A stretch of 64,000 nt of DNA from Flavobacterium sp. HJJ. GTDB lineage: Bacteria > Bacteroidota > Bacteroidia > Flavobacteriales > Flavobacteriaceae. The position numbers and the translations under genes were made by a program. The DNA is taken from the NCBI RefSeq assembly GCF_015351475.1, contig NZ_JADKPR010000018.1, positions 50,199 to 114,198 on the forward strand, written 5' to 3'. Positions 35,601 through 42,636 of this stretch are shown here, piece after piece (position 1 is the first letter of the stretch; each line of letters begins with the position of its first letter). Below the pieces are notes generated by a model. It saw only the letters and a program-made list of their open reading frames with translations. It had not been told where the DNA came from and did not search any database.

Positions 35601-35668
35601 TGTGAAAATACTATCTCTATAAAAAAAAGTAGTGTAAATAAAAGCTTATTTCTTCTGGATGATAGCAT
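32642..35668 (-). CDS. LytS-type sensor histidine kinase with beta-propeller sensor
   Basis: About 1008 aa from the Met at 35668 (MLSSRRNKLLFTLLFFIEIV), which gives a signal-anchor start; an ATG 48 bases upstream would overlap the regulator gene by 71 bases and adds no signal. Periplasmic two-component-regulator propeller repeats fill most of the N-terminal 650 residues (TIDGLPNNSVYSIFKDSRGI). A Y_Y_Y domain follows, then a membrane helix (WWFLLGNFIFMLICAYLIYV). The His-kinase domain has QMNPHFIFNAMNSIQNY and the ATPase has NGKGMVSV. Ligand unknown. Confidence 0.9.
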   Translation of the reverse strand: MLSSRRNKLLFTLLFFIEIVFSQQFPSTNFSTIDGLPNNSVYSIFKDSRGILWVGTANGLSAIQNGEVKNYYTSDGLAHNNCWAIVEDSNHNMWFGSHGGGITFYNGKKFEVINQKSGLIHDKIRRLFIYKNLLYIGTEFGISVLDIKTHKIILSKKIIGCRKLFQVMDFVEINSKIYFGTFNDGFWRVDLATKSITLINHKQPDIFSIHKTNDSLFICHSDNINQAISRISTKDYLANIDTNIHFGSSVFWNFATDKRGVTYVAGNGINFATGGICKINNNKIINLNDVFGVDSTEVWSLYYDYQTDILYVGTMNKGLFKIDLKQQIKYYPASFYNKDKLDIVSITNFQNQNLILHKAGLLFLKENKIKSEVSNEKFYDFARYSFRTNPKLEQYGYFDVFSKTKLDAFELRGFKVVNSIAWVNSTIGLFGVNSDGIIKEYYPYSVSAFGFPNPNKIIFQVAYGKFSTVDNFRNNIKAKEYNLINENIPRDAFDILPIYSRNYIVSSSNGLYTYQNGKFYSYSLSKIWNEKELARVTVNDKKELVIANSFGDIFIIDVSKGFKIIKKIDRKLLNGNSISFLECYKDYLFIGTEMGLNIYKNDKVRLIDDEQGLTTKAFTSSYIKGTILTMGTQNGYFEFDFKNYISTRSTVRNIKITGMEVDFEAINENRFKWLGYDSDDIVLPYNKNTISIGFEPQNAQYPNKLEYRYRVIGLSNSNWSKWTKDKSINLTYLPNGRYEIRLETKDLFSGVVSSNDILNIIITPPFWKTWWFLLGNFIFMLICAYLIYVNRIRFVKKQERAKYEVQKRLAETKMEALQSQMNPHFIFNAMNSIQNYIIDNNIDDALMYMGEFSKLIRQTLDNSSKLRINLADEIQYLQTYVRLENMRFQNQIAFELIIDEELDLFETEIPPMLIQPFIENVFVHAFDSHSTNPKLVLSFRQRDNYLFCEIIDNGKGMVSVNINKLHTSKGIALAKERIALFQVDNENPITIFSNPNKGTTVVLKLQIG

Positions 35669-36401
35669 TGATAAAGTTTTCTTTTTGTCTAACGGAAACG
35701 GGAAGTGTTTCTCCATTTGCCAATTCTACCTGTAATTCATTGGCTTTACTGAAACGATTAACATAGTTTAGATTTACTAAATACGATTTATGAATTCTTT
35801 GAAAAATGGAACTCGGCAGTAGTTCTTCAATATATTTTAAAGTTTTAGACAAGATAATATTTCTGCCGTCTAAGCAAACAATTTTACAGTAGTTACTATC
35901 AGCTTCACAATACAAGATTGCATTCGTTTTAAGCAACTCAAATCCGTTTTCCGTTGGTAATGCTATCCTATTAAACTCCGAGCCACCAGTATCAATATTC
36001 TCTAAAAGCAATCTTAATTTTTCTTCTTGGGATGCTCTATTTTGTTTTTTATCATATTTTTTTATCGTCTCCAACAAATCAATATAATTGATTGGTTTTA
36101 GCAAATAATCCAATGCACTACATTTTATTGCATCAATAGCAAACTCTGAATGTGCTGTAGTGAAAATCACTTCAAACTGAACTTTATTCAACTCTTTAAA
36201 AAGTTGAAAGCCATTTTTGTTAGGCATCTGAACATCAAGAAAAACTAATTCTGGATTGAATTTTTCTATAGACACAATTGCTTCATCGACACTTTCGCAT
36301 TTGTCAAGAATTAGAAATTTATCAGGAAAATAACGAGTCAAAAGTTTTTCTAAAAACTCTCTAGCATTGTATTCATCATCAACAATAATAGTTTTAATCA
36401 T
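35646..36401 (-). CDS. LytTR-family response regulator
   Basis: 251 aa. The receiver domain has DDEYNAREFL at the start, the phospho-acceptor Asp in ELVFLDVQMPNKNG (about residue 57), and the Thr and Lys sites (TTAHSEFA; LLKPIN). The C-terminal LytTR DNA-binding domain has YLVNLNYVNRFSKANELQVE. Its end overlaps the kinase start by about 23 bases, so they are coupled. It is the standard partner of LytS-like kinases in this phylum. Confidence 0.94.
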   Translation of the reverse strand: MIKTIIVDDEYNAREFLEKLLTRYFPDKFLILDKCESVDEAIVSIEKFNPELVFLDVQMPNKNGFQLFKELNKVQFEVIFTTAHSEFAIDAIKCSALDYLLKPINYIDLLETIKKYDKKQNRASQEEKLRLLLENIDTGGSEFNRIALPTENGFELLKTNAILYCEADSNYCKIVCLDGRNIILSKTLKYIEELLPSSIFQRIHKSYLVNLNYVNRFSKANELQVELANGETLPVSVRQKENFINAIIQKK

Positions 36402-36483
36402 TTGATAAATGTAGAAATATTTTAGTTAACTCAAAAGATTGAATTAGTAAAGGTATTAAAATCATAGGTAATCGTAGATGTGC

Positions 36484-38403
36484 TTATTTGTCGGTCACTG
36501 GATAAGTATCTTCAATTAGTACTTGATTCTTTGCTGGTACTTGATGAATTATCTGTTTAGGTTTGTCAAACATTGATATACCATTTTCGAGTGTGCCATG
36601 ATACATTTCAATTTGTTCATCATACTTTTCGACAATACTGTTGTACTCGTTTAATATATCTTCCGTTGGTATTAATAGAATATTATCTTTATAAACTGGG
36701 TCGTTGCTCATATTAACAATTAAGCCATATTCCATTTTACGATTTGATAGTATTTTTGGGTCACGGTATGCCGATACATTGATAATTGTTTTAATAGTTC
36801 GTATTAATATACTGCCATTTAATCTATAATAAATGGTTATAAGAGTTTGTTTCTTATTGATTGTGTTAACTATTATCTTATCAATATACTGTTTAAATAT
36901 GGCTGTTAGTTCGTGTCTGTTTGTTTTTGCTTGTTCAATCATATTAGAACTAAATTCAACTACATTAAAATTATTAATCAGTTTCTTTTTATCCAGTATG
37001 TTTTTCTTTAGTGTTTCAATTCTTGCTTCAATCAATTCACGTGCTGATGATAGCGTTTGTTCTTTTATTTGGAATTGTTGAAGTATAAAATTATTTGTTG
37101 ATGCCGTAGTTATGTTTATAAGGTTTTTGATTTCATTTTCATTGTTTGATAGTGATGCTTTTTCAAGAATTAATTGTTGCTCTAATAATTCTAAATCCTG
37201 ATTTGCTTGATTTAGTATGTTATTTGGTGAATCAAGATACTTAAGCATTTCAGTGCTGTTAATTAATTGATTATAGATAATACTTTCAACTAATGAAATG
37301 TTCAGACTCTTATTTCCACAACTAGTTAAATTTGCTTTTGTACTATAACATTTATACGCTTTCATGTCCTTAATTTTCGTCCCGTATGTTGCAACATACT
37401 TGCGACCACAACAACCGCAATACATTAAATCTTTAAGCAAAAATTCATAAGTTGTGATGATGTTCTTTGTGTTTTTATTGAGTCTTATATCTGTACATTC
37501 ATCAAATAAATCTTCATCGATTATTGCTGGACAAGTAAATGTGATACCTTTAAATGTACGCTTACCTTTGTAGGTTTCGTTCATTAGTATTTGTCTAACA
37601 ACTTGTTCATCCCATTGTGTGTTTTGATTTTTGTAACCACGTTGAATGATTTGTTCGCTTGCATTAACTTCATCAAATAAGGTATTATCATTCAATTTTG
37701 AATGTTCCTTCTTTGCTTTTTTAATTAGGTTGTTTAGTTCTGCTGTATTGCTTCGGGTTGGTGTGCCTTGTTGATTCAGCATCTTTGCAATAACTTGTGT
37801 ACCTTGATTATTCTTGTATAGTTCAAAGATTTGTTTGACAATGAGTGATTCAGTTGAATCAATTACAAACTTTTTATTTATATCACTTGTGTAACCGTAG
37901 GCTTGATTGTTTCCAGATACTTTACCTTCTTGTGTTACTTTTTGCATTTTACCACGTGTCATACGTAGTTTCATCTGCTTTGCTTCAATATCAGCAAACT
38001 CAATTGCTATTGATAACATAATTGATACAAGATTGTTTTCAGTTCCATCGGGATGGAATGTAAACATTTGTTGTGAGTTTATGTATAAGTTTAGTTTGAT
38101 TCTACTAAACTTGAGTAGTAGTTCTTTTGCAATTGCAGGTTTGCGTGAAAGCCTAGAGATTTCAGAAATGTAACAACATCTATAGTAAGTTGGGTCTTTT
38201 TCTAGTTGTTTTAGCAGGCGGTCTAGTTCGGGGCGGTCATTTGTTTCTTTGTACCCGCTAATCTTTTCAGCGTATGTATCAATATTGTCTTCATCATAGC
38301 CGTGTTGTTTGATTATTTTTGTAAGCTCGGTAATTTGTGATTGATAATCTTGGTTTTCACCTTGATTGCTTGAAACACGTGCATATATACAAACTCTTTC
38401 CAT
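36484..38403 (-). CDS. Large serine recombinase (integrase)
   Basis: 639 aa, typical size. The catalytic domain opens RVCIYARVSSNQGENQDYQS with the nucleophilic Ser in RVSS near residue 11, and includes SEISRLSRKP. A recombinase domain follows (GYTSDINKKFVIDSTESLIV). The zinc ribbon is CGCCGRKY ... CYS ... SCG (about 335-365), and then comes a long coiled coil (ILNQANQDLELLEQQLILEK). It sits at the right end, 27 bases behind the interrupted native dus N-terminus, with no promoter consensus in that gap, so it should be read from the dus promoter. It would catalyse integration and, with a directionality factor not identified here, excision. Confidence 0.96.
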   Translation of the reverse strand: MERVCIYARVSSNQGENQDYQSQITELTKIIKQHGYDEDNIDTYAEKISGYKETNDRPELDRLLKQLEKDPTYYRCCYISEISRLSRKPAIAKELLLKFSRIKLNLYINSQQMFTFHPDGTENNLVSIMLSIAIEFADIEAKQMKLRMTRGKMQKVTQEGKVSGNNQAYGYTSDINKKFVIDSTESLIVKQIFELYKNNQGTQVIAKMLNQQGTPTRSNTAELNNLIKKAKKEHSKLNDNTLFDEVNASEQIIQRGYKNQNTQWDEQVVRQILMNETYKGKRTFKGITFTCPAIIDEDLFDECTDIRLNKNTKNIITTYEFLLKDLMYCGCCGRKYVATYGTKIKDMKAYKCYSTKANLTSCGNKSLNISLVESIIYNQLINSTEMLKYLDSPNNILNQANQDLELLEQQLILEKASLSNNENEIKNLINITTASTNNFILQQFQIKEQTLSSARELIEARIETLKKNILDKKKLINNFNVVEFSSNMIEQAKTNRHELTAIFKQYIDKIIVNTINKKQTLITIYYRLNGSILIRTIKTIINVSAYRDPKILSNRKMEYGLIVNMSNDPVYKDNILLIPTEDILNEYNSIVEKYDEQIEMYHGTLENGISMFDKPKQIIHQVPAKNQVLIEDTYPVTDK

Positions 38404-38430
38404 ATTATTTGATAATTCGATAGAGTAAAA

Positions 38431-38766
38431 TTAGTCCGTATTTATTGCAATTCCAAATTTAGTAACCATTGGATAAGGACAGCCTAAATTCCAATTTAAC
38501 TCTTTGTACCCTAATTCTCGAACATATTTTGCTACAAATACAAATTCCTCAGCATCATTGGTAATAACCTGTGGAATCACTTCTAGAGTATTGTTGTTTT
38601 CGATCAGTAAATCACGTTCGTAAGATGATTTTATAACTAGTTTTCCGTTCAATCGGATGTAAGGAGAATAGAAAGTGTCTATTCCTCCGAAATATTTATT
38701 TTGAGCATTTCTAAAACGAAAATCGGTAAATCCTTGTAAAGGTGAAGAAAGCAGTGTAAAACTCAT
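38431..38766 (-). pseudogene. Native dus N-terminal fragment
   Basis: Encodes 111 residues from the Met at 38766 (MSFTLLSSPLQGFTDFRFRN), equal in the first 101 residues to the chimeric dus N-terminus at about 88% identity. After PMVTK the element follows, giving a short foreign tail FGIAINTD and a stop. An upstream ATG at 38817 adds 17 unlikely residues. Catalytic Cys96 is present but the barrel is missing. Its transcription probably drives the recombinase gene 27 bases downstream. Confidence 0.9.
38436..38470 (-). other. attR, right attachment site
   Basis: Minus-strand host sequence GGTTACT meets the core AAAT (plus-strand ATTT at 38457-38460), then element TTGGAATTGCAA. Joined to attL this predicts an attP with TTGCAA on either side of a 12-base centre (ACAAATTTGGAA); TTGCAA is self-complementary, so the arms form a dyad typical of serine-integrase sites. 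Confidence 0.8.
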
Positions 38767-38781
38767 AGTATTTATAAAAGT

Positions 38782-38790
38782 GCAAAGGTA
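38782..38790 (-). promoter_or_regulatory. Native dus promoter (-7 element)
   Basis: TACCTTTGC, 16 bases before the Met of the native fragment. It is identical to the element-borne copy at 7494-7502. It would now transcribe the stranded fragment and the recombinase. Confidence 0.6.
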
Positions 38791-38794
38791 CTTT

Positions 38795-38936
38795 AAAGTC
38801 ATAAAGACGAAAGTCATAAAGTCATAAAGTTTTAAAAAGATTGTCTATAATTAATCTATGTGTCGTAAATCAAAATGATTTCATTTTTTTAGTAGTTACG
38901 AGACTTTTGACTTTATGACATTAAACTTTATGACTT
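38795..38936. repeat. Repeated AAAGTCATAAAG motifs in inverted orientation
   Basis: AAAGTCATAAAG occurs three times (38795-38806, 38810-38821, 38818-38829), and its complement CTTTATGAC occurs at 38911-38919 and 38926-38934, reaching the acetyltransferase stop. The inverted sets could form a hairpin that terminates the acetyltransferase transcript. Confidence 0.6.
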
Positions 38937-39434
38937 ATTTTCCAATATCAGCTGCATAAATACAGAATCAAGCCAACGATCGAATTTATAACCTGATTCT
39001 TTGATAATTCCAACCGTTTTGAAGCCAAATTTTCCGTGGAAATCAACACTGCTTTGGTTTTCGGCATCAATTACGGCAATCATTGTATGGAGTTTTTGAT
39101 TTTTGGCCAGCTGGATTAACTCAGCCAATAAAATTTTTCCAATTCCTTTTCCTTGATAATCATTGTCAACATACACGGAATGCTCTACCGTAAATTTATA
39201 GGCTTCCCGAAATCTAAATTCGCCATACATTCCGAAACCAGCCACTTTACCGTCTATTTCTGCTACAATTACGGGAAAATGTTTATTGATTTTATCTTCC
39301 AATATAGACTTTTGCTGTTCGTAAGTCCGAATGCTATAATCGTATAAGGCAGTTGAATTTAGAATATTATAATTGATTATATCTAATATTGCTTCTGTGT
39401 CTTGGATTTGGTAAGGTCTTAATCTGATTTCCAT
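38928..39434 (-). CDS. GNAT acetyltransferase, phosphinothricin/amino-acid N-acetyltransferase type
   Basis: 168 aa. Uses acetyl-CoA to acetylate an amine. The family text is clear: MEIRLRPYQIQDTEAILDII, then SVYVDNDYQGKGIGKILLAE carrying the acetyl-CoA loop QGKGIG, then AENQSSVDFHGKFGFKTVGI. This is the Pat/Bar/MnaT branch, which acts on methionine sulfoximine, sulfone or phosphinothricin-like substrates. It lies in host DNA, next to the interrupted dus. Confidence 0.9.
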   Translation of the reverse strand: MEIRLRPYQIQDTEAILDIINYNILNSTALYDYSIRTYEQQKSILEDKINKHFPVIVAEIDGKVAGFGMYGEFRFREAYKFTVEHSVYVDNDYQGKGIGKILLAELIQLAKNQKLHTMIAVIDAENQSSVDFHGKFGFKTVGIIKESGYKFDRWLDSVFMQLILENKS

Positions 39435-39582
39435 TTTTAATTATTTGTAGTCCAAAATTATGAAAATATAACTAAAATCAGCAGAAATGCTTTGGCAACT
39501 TTGTAACTTTGCAAAACAGCTTTTAGGAGTTCGTTTGGCACAAAATTCGCCAAATCTTTTCAAAACTATTTAAACCTTTTAA

Positions 39583-41244
39583 ATGATTTATCCCAAAATA
39601 CAATTAGCACAAAGCCTACTTCAAATTTTTTTATCCAAAGAAATCACCAACATTATCATATCTCCAGGTTCCAGAAACGCACCTCTCACGATAGGTTTTG
39701 CCAGTAATCCCGCGTTTCAGTGTTACAGCATCGCCGATGAGCGTGCTGCCGCCTTTTTTGCTCTGGGAATTGCCCAGCAGACGCGCAAGCCTACAGTTGT
39801 GGTTTGTACATCGGGTTCGGCATTGCTGAACTATTATCCAGCTTTTGCGGAAGCGTTCTACAGCGAAATTCCGCTTATTGTGATTTCGGCAGACAGACCG
39901 CAGAGCAAGATCGATATTGGCGACGGGCAAACCATTCGTCAGGAAAACGTATTTGCAAACCATTCGCTGTACAATGCTAATTTACTGGAAGACGCTTCAG
40001 AAGAAAACGACATAAAAATAAATGAAGCGATTAATACTGCAATTGACAAAAAAGGACCGGTTCATATTAACGCTCCATTCGAAGAACCTTTGTACGAAAC
40101 TGTTTCCGAGTTAAGTGTTAATAGTAAAGTTTTCGCTTCCGCAAATGAACCGCAGACTGTTGATTTGCAAGATTTAAAACAATACGCTGACATTTGGAAC
40201 AAAACTTCCCGCAAATTGGTTTTGATAGGTGTTAACGAACCTAATTCAATTTCTGAAACAACGATTGAAGCTTTGGCTCAAAAGGAATCGGTGGCGGTGA
40301 TGACCGAGAATACTTCGAATGTGCACCACGAAAGTTTTATTACTAGCATAGATACAATCATTACACCTTTTACAGCTGAAGATTTTGAGGCATTTCGTCC
40401 AGAAATTTTAATCACTTTTGGCGGGATGGTTGTCTCCAAACGTATTAAGGCTTTCCTGCGAAAATACCAGCCAAAACACCATTGGCACATTGATACATTA
40501 AGAGCGTACGATACTTTTGGCTGTCTGACAAAACATTTCAAATTGGATCCCAATACTTTTTTTAATGCCTTTTTGCCATTGACATCAAAAGTGGAGAGTG
40601 ATTATTTTTCCCGATTGGATACGCTTAGAAAATTCCGTAAAGAAAAACATGATAATTATTTGTCCAAAATCCCTTTTACAGATTTCAAGGTTTTTGAGAA
40701 AGTAATTGAGAGTCTTCCTAAAAACAGCCAGCTGCAGATAAGTAACAGCTCCGCTATCCGCTATGCACAGTTGATTCCGATAGATTCATCGATTGAAGTA
40801 TTCTGCAATAGAGGAACTAGCGGTATCGACGGCAGTACTTCAACAGCGATTGGAGCTGCGGTTGGAAATGGTAAACTAACTGTTTTTATAACTGGCGATA
40901 TTGGTTTTTTATATGACAGCAATGCACTTTGGAACAATTATATTCCGAAAGACTTCAAAATTATTCTGATTAATAATGGTGGAGGAGGGATTTTTAGGAT
41001 TTTGCCGGGTCATTCGGAAACTCCTGTTTTTAATACTTTTTTTGAAACATTCCATAATCTGACTGCAGAGCATTTGGCAAAGATGTATGGTCTGGATTAT
41101 ATGACAGCTGTAGATGAAACTAGTTTGAAAAACGGATTGGAATCATTGTATCTGCAAAATAATAATCCCATAATTTTGGAAGTTTTTACACCAACATTGG
41201 AAAATGATGCTGTATTGTTGCAGTATTTTAAGGAGTTAACATAA
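39583..41244 (+). CDS. menD: 2-succinyl-5-enolpyruvyl-6-hydroxy-3-cyclohexene-1-carboxylate synthase
   Basis: 553 aa thiamine-diphosphate enzyme of menaquinone synthesis, joining isochorismate and 2-oxoglutarate. The N-terminal PYR domain has IISPGSRNAPLTIGFASNPA and ADERAAAFFALGIAQQTRKP. The C-terminal PP domain has CNRGTSGIDGSTSTAIGAAV, GDIGFLYDSNALWN and the NNGGGGIF loop, as in MenD. The size is normal, and menaquinone is the usual quinone of this phylum. It does not form an operon with a visible men gene here. Confidence 0.95.
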   Translation: MIYPKIQLAQSLLQIFLSKEITNIIISPGSRNAPLTIGFASNPAFQCYSIADERAAAFFALGIAQQTRKPTVVVCTSGSALLNYYPAFAEAFYSEIPLIVISADRPQSKIDIGDGQTIRQENVFANHSLYNANLLEDASEENDIKINEAINTAIDKKGPVHINAPFEEPLYETVSELSVNSKVFASANEPQTVDLQDLKQYADIWNKTSRKLVLIGVNEPNSISETTIEALAQKESVAVMTENTSNVHHESFITSIDTIITPFTAEDFEAFRPEILITFGGMVVSKRIKAFLRKYQPKHHWHIDTLRAYDTFGCLTKHFKLDPNTFFNAFLPLTSKVESDYFSRLDTLRKFRKEKHDNYLSKIPFTDFKVFEKVIESLPKNSQLQISNSSAIRYAQLIPIDSSIEVFCNRGTSGIDGSTSTAIGAAVGNGKLTVFITGDIGFLYDSNALWNNYIPKDFKIILINNGGGGIFRILPGHSETPVFNTFFETFHNLTAEHLAKMYGLDYMTAVDETSLKNGLESLYLQNNNPIILEVFTPTLENDAVLLQYFKELT

Positions 41245-41251
41245 AAAAAAA

Positions 41252-41725
41252 ATGGTGTTTTTCTTTATTCTAGTTGGCGTATATTTATCAAAAGACAAAT
41301 TTTATCCATTATTATTTCAAAATAATGATATTGTAAAGATAGACGCAGTCAGAAGCACCCAGGCGACAGCGTATTATGGAAATGCGGCGGCAAATGGTGT
41401 TATCGCAATTACTACAAATGGGAATGCTGGTAATAAGCCTAAAAAAGAAACTTTTCATTCTATTAAGAAAGAATTGGAAGGATTTTATACAGCACGTATT
41501 TTTTATGTACCCAATCCGGAAAAACCGAATTTAGAACTGGATGATAAAGCGGCTGTAAGAAACACAATTTATTGGAATCCGTATGTGCATCCTGATAAAA
41601 CAGGCAATGCTGTTTTAAATTATTTTAACAGCGGTGTCGAAACGAAAGTAAAAGTCGCTTTAGAGGGAATTACAGGTACTGGAATTCCAGTTGTAAAAAA
41701 GATTTATTATACAATTAAGAAATAA
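41252..41725 (+). CDS. TonB-plug-like protein fragment
   Basis: 157 aa. The stretch VRSTQATAYYGNAAANGVIA resembles the end of a TonB receptor plug (ATA-YG-ANGVI-IT). The C-terminal EGITGTGIPVVKKIYYTIKK looks like an extracellular domain tail. It has an N-terminal hydrophobic helix (FFFILVGVYLS) and no beta barrel. It may be a truncated relic of a larger receptor or membrane protein, or an independent small plug-like protein. It starts 8 bases after menD. Confidence 0.55.
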   Translation: MVFFFILVGVYLSKDKFYPLLFQNNDIVKIDAVRSTQATAYYGNAAANGVIAITTNGNAGNKPKKETFHSIKKELEGFYTARIFYVPNPEKPNLELDDKAAVRNTIYWNPYVHPDKTGNAVLNYFNSGVETKVKVALEGITGTGIPVVKKIYYTIKK

Positions 41726-42016
41726 TTTTTTTAAAAGTATTTTCTGTAATTTTTTATGATTTTTTGTGAGTTTAGAAATTTTTAGTTTCAATATTTAAGA
41801 ATGATATTTTTTTGATATCCTTTTTTTAGAGTTAATACAATTTGTAGTAATTAGATTTAAATATTACGCAGGAACAATCTTATGGATAAAATTGTTTTCA
41901 AATTCAATAAATAATAATTTTATGAAAAAATAATGAATAAAAATCGCACACATAAATAATAAATCACTAAATTTGAGTTAGTTATAAAAAAGGTTAACCA
42001 ACTTAATTTTATTGTT
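41726..42016. other. Intergenic region
   Basis: 291 AT-rich bases, no gene, no strong hairpin. It contains the leader of the DUF2853 gene. Confidence 0.5.
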
Positions 42017-42358
42017 ATGAGCGCAAAAGATGTATTAATTATTAAGTACGCAGCAGACTTAAAAGAAAAATGCGGGATTAATCCAGATATGGATTTATTA
42101 ACTAAAGTTACAATAGGCTGCGGTCCGTCTATATATAATCCTGATTCATCTGTTATTGCTGGAACACAGCAATCAGAAATAGTCACTGTAAAGAAAAATT
42201 TTTTGATTAAAAAACTAGGCTTACCTGATACTCCAGCCCTTAAAGCAGGAATTGATGCTGTATTAAAGCAATATGGAGAGTCTAATAAAAATAAATATCG
42301 TGCAGTTGTTTACTATTTGTTAACTCTTCATTTTGGAAGGGAAAGTGCTTACAGTTAG
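42017..42358 (+). CDS. DUF2853 family protein
   Basis: 113 aa, the family length. The conserved text is complete: YAADLKEKCGINPDMDLLTK, VTIGCGPSIYNPDSSVIAGT, NFLIKKLGLPDTPALKAGID and NKYRAVVYYLLTLHFGRESA. The function is not known; it is a small soluble helical protein. Monocistronic, with a terminator 19 bases after the stop. Confidence 0.9.
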   Translation: MSAKDVLIIKYAADLKEKCGINPDMDLLTKVTIGCGPSIYNPDSSVIAGTQQSEIVTVKKNFLIKKLGLPDTPALKAGIDAVLKQYGESNKNKYRAVVYYLLTLHFGRESAYS

Positions 42359-42376
42359 AGTTTTGATTATTATTTG

Positions 42377-42408
42377 AAAAGCGTCTCATTGAGGCGTTTT
42401 TTTTTTTG
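42377..42408 (+). terminator. Rho-independent terminator
   Basis: GCGTCTC-ATT-GAGGCGT hairpin (one mismatch) followed by a run of Ts, after the DUF2853 gene. No further feature is seen before 42607. Confidence 0.75.
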
Positions 42409-42636
42409 CAGTAAATTAAGGGAAATTGTGGCTAAACCGAAATGTCAAATAGCTGATAGTGTCATTTCAGTTTATAAAATTTAGTCAATTGTTAAGCGGC
42501 TGAACCGATTAAAATTGATTAAAAAAGTTATTCGGGACAGTACAGGATGATTTTGTAAAAACATTGGATTTATTTTAGCATTGAAAAGAAAATCAAAATA
42601 ATCATTATGAATCAATCGGATACATTGAAACAGGAA

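Larger units (their letters stand above)
7105..38460. mobile_element. Integrative element (~31.35 kb) inserted in dus
   Basis: Bounded by the AAAT core on both sides, with a large serine recombinase at the right end. It interrupts dus and restores it with an element-borne promoter and N-terminal coding region. Cargo: replication protein, type I restriction-modification with extra nuclease-fold genes, a predicted ABC three-component system, regulators, small unknown genes and a two-component system. No relaxase, type IV secretion, capsid or transposase genes were seen, so transfer would need a helper; integrative mobilizable or satellite-like is the best description (inference). Confidence 0.85.

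Noticed and set aside
7105..38460. Prophage or conjugative transposon
   Set aside because: No capsid, portal, terminase, relaxase, Tra or coupling-protein reading was found; the element has only replication, recombinase and cargo genes.
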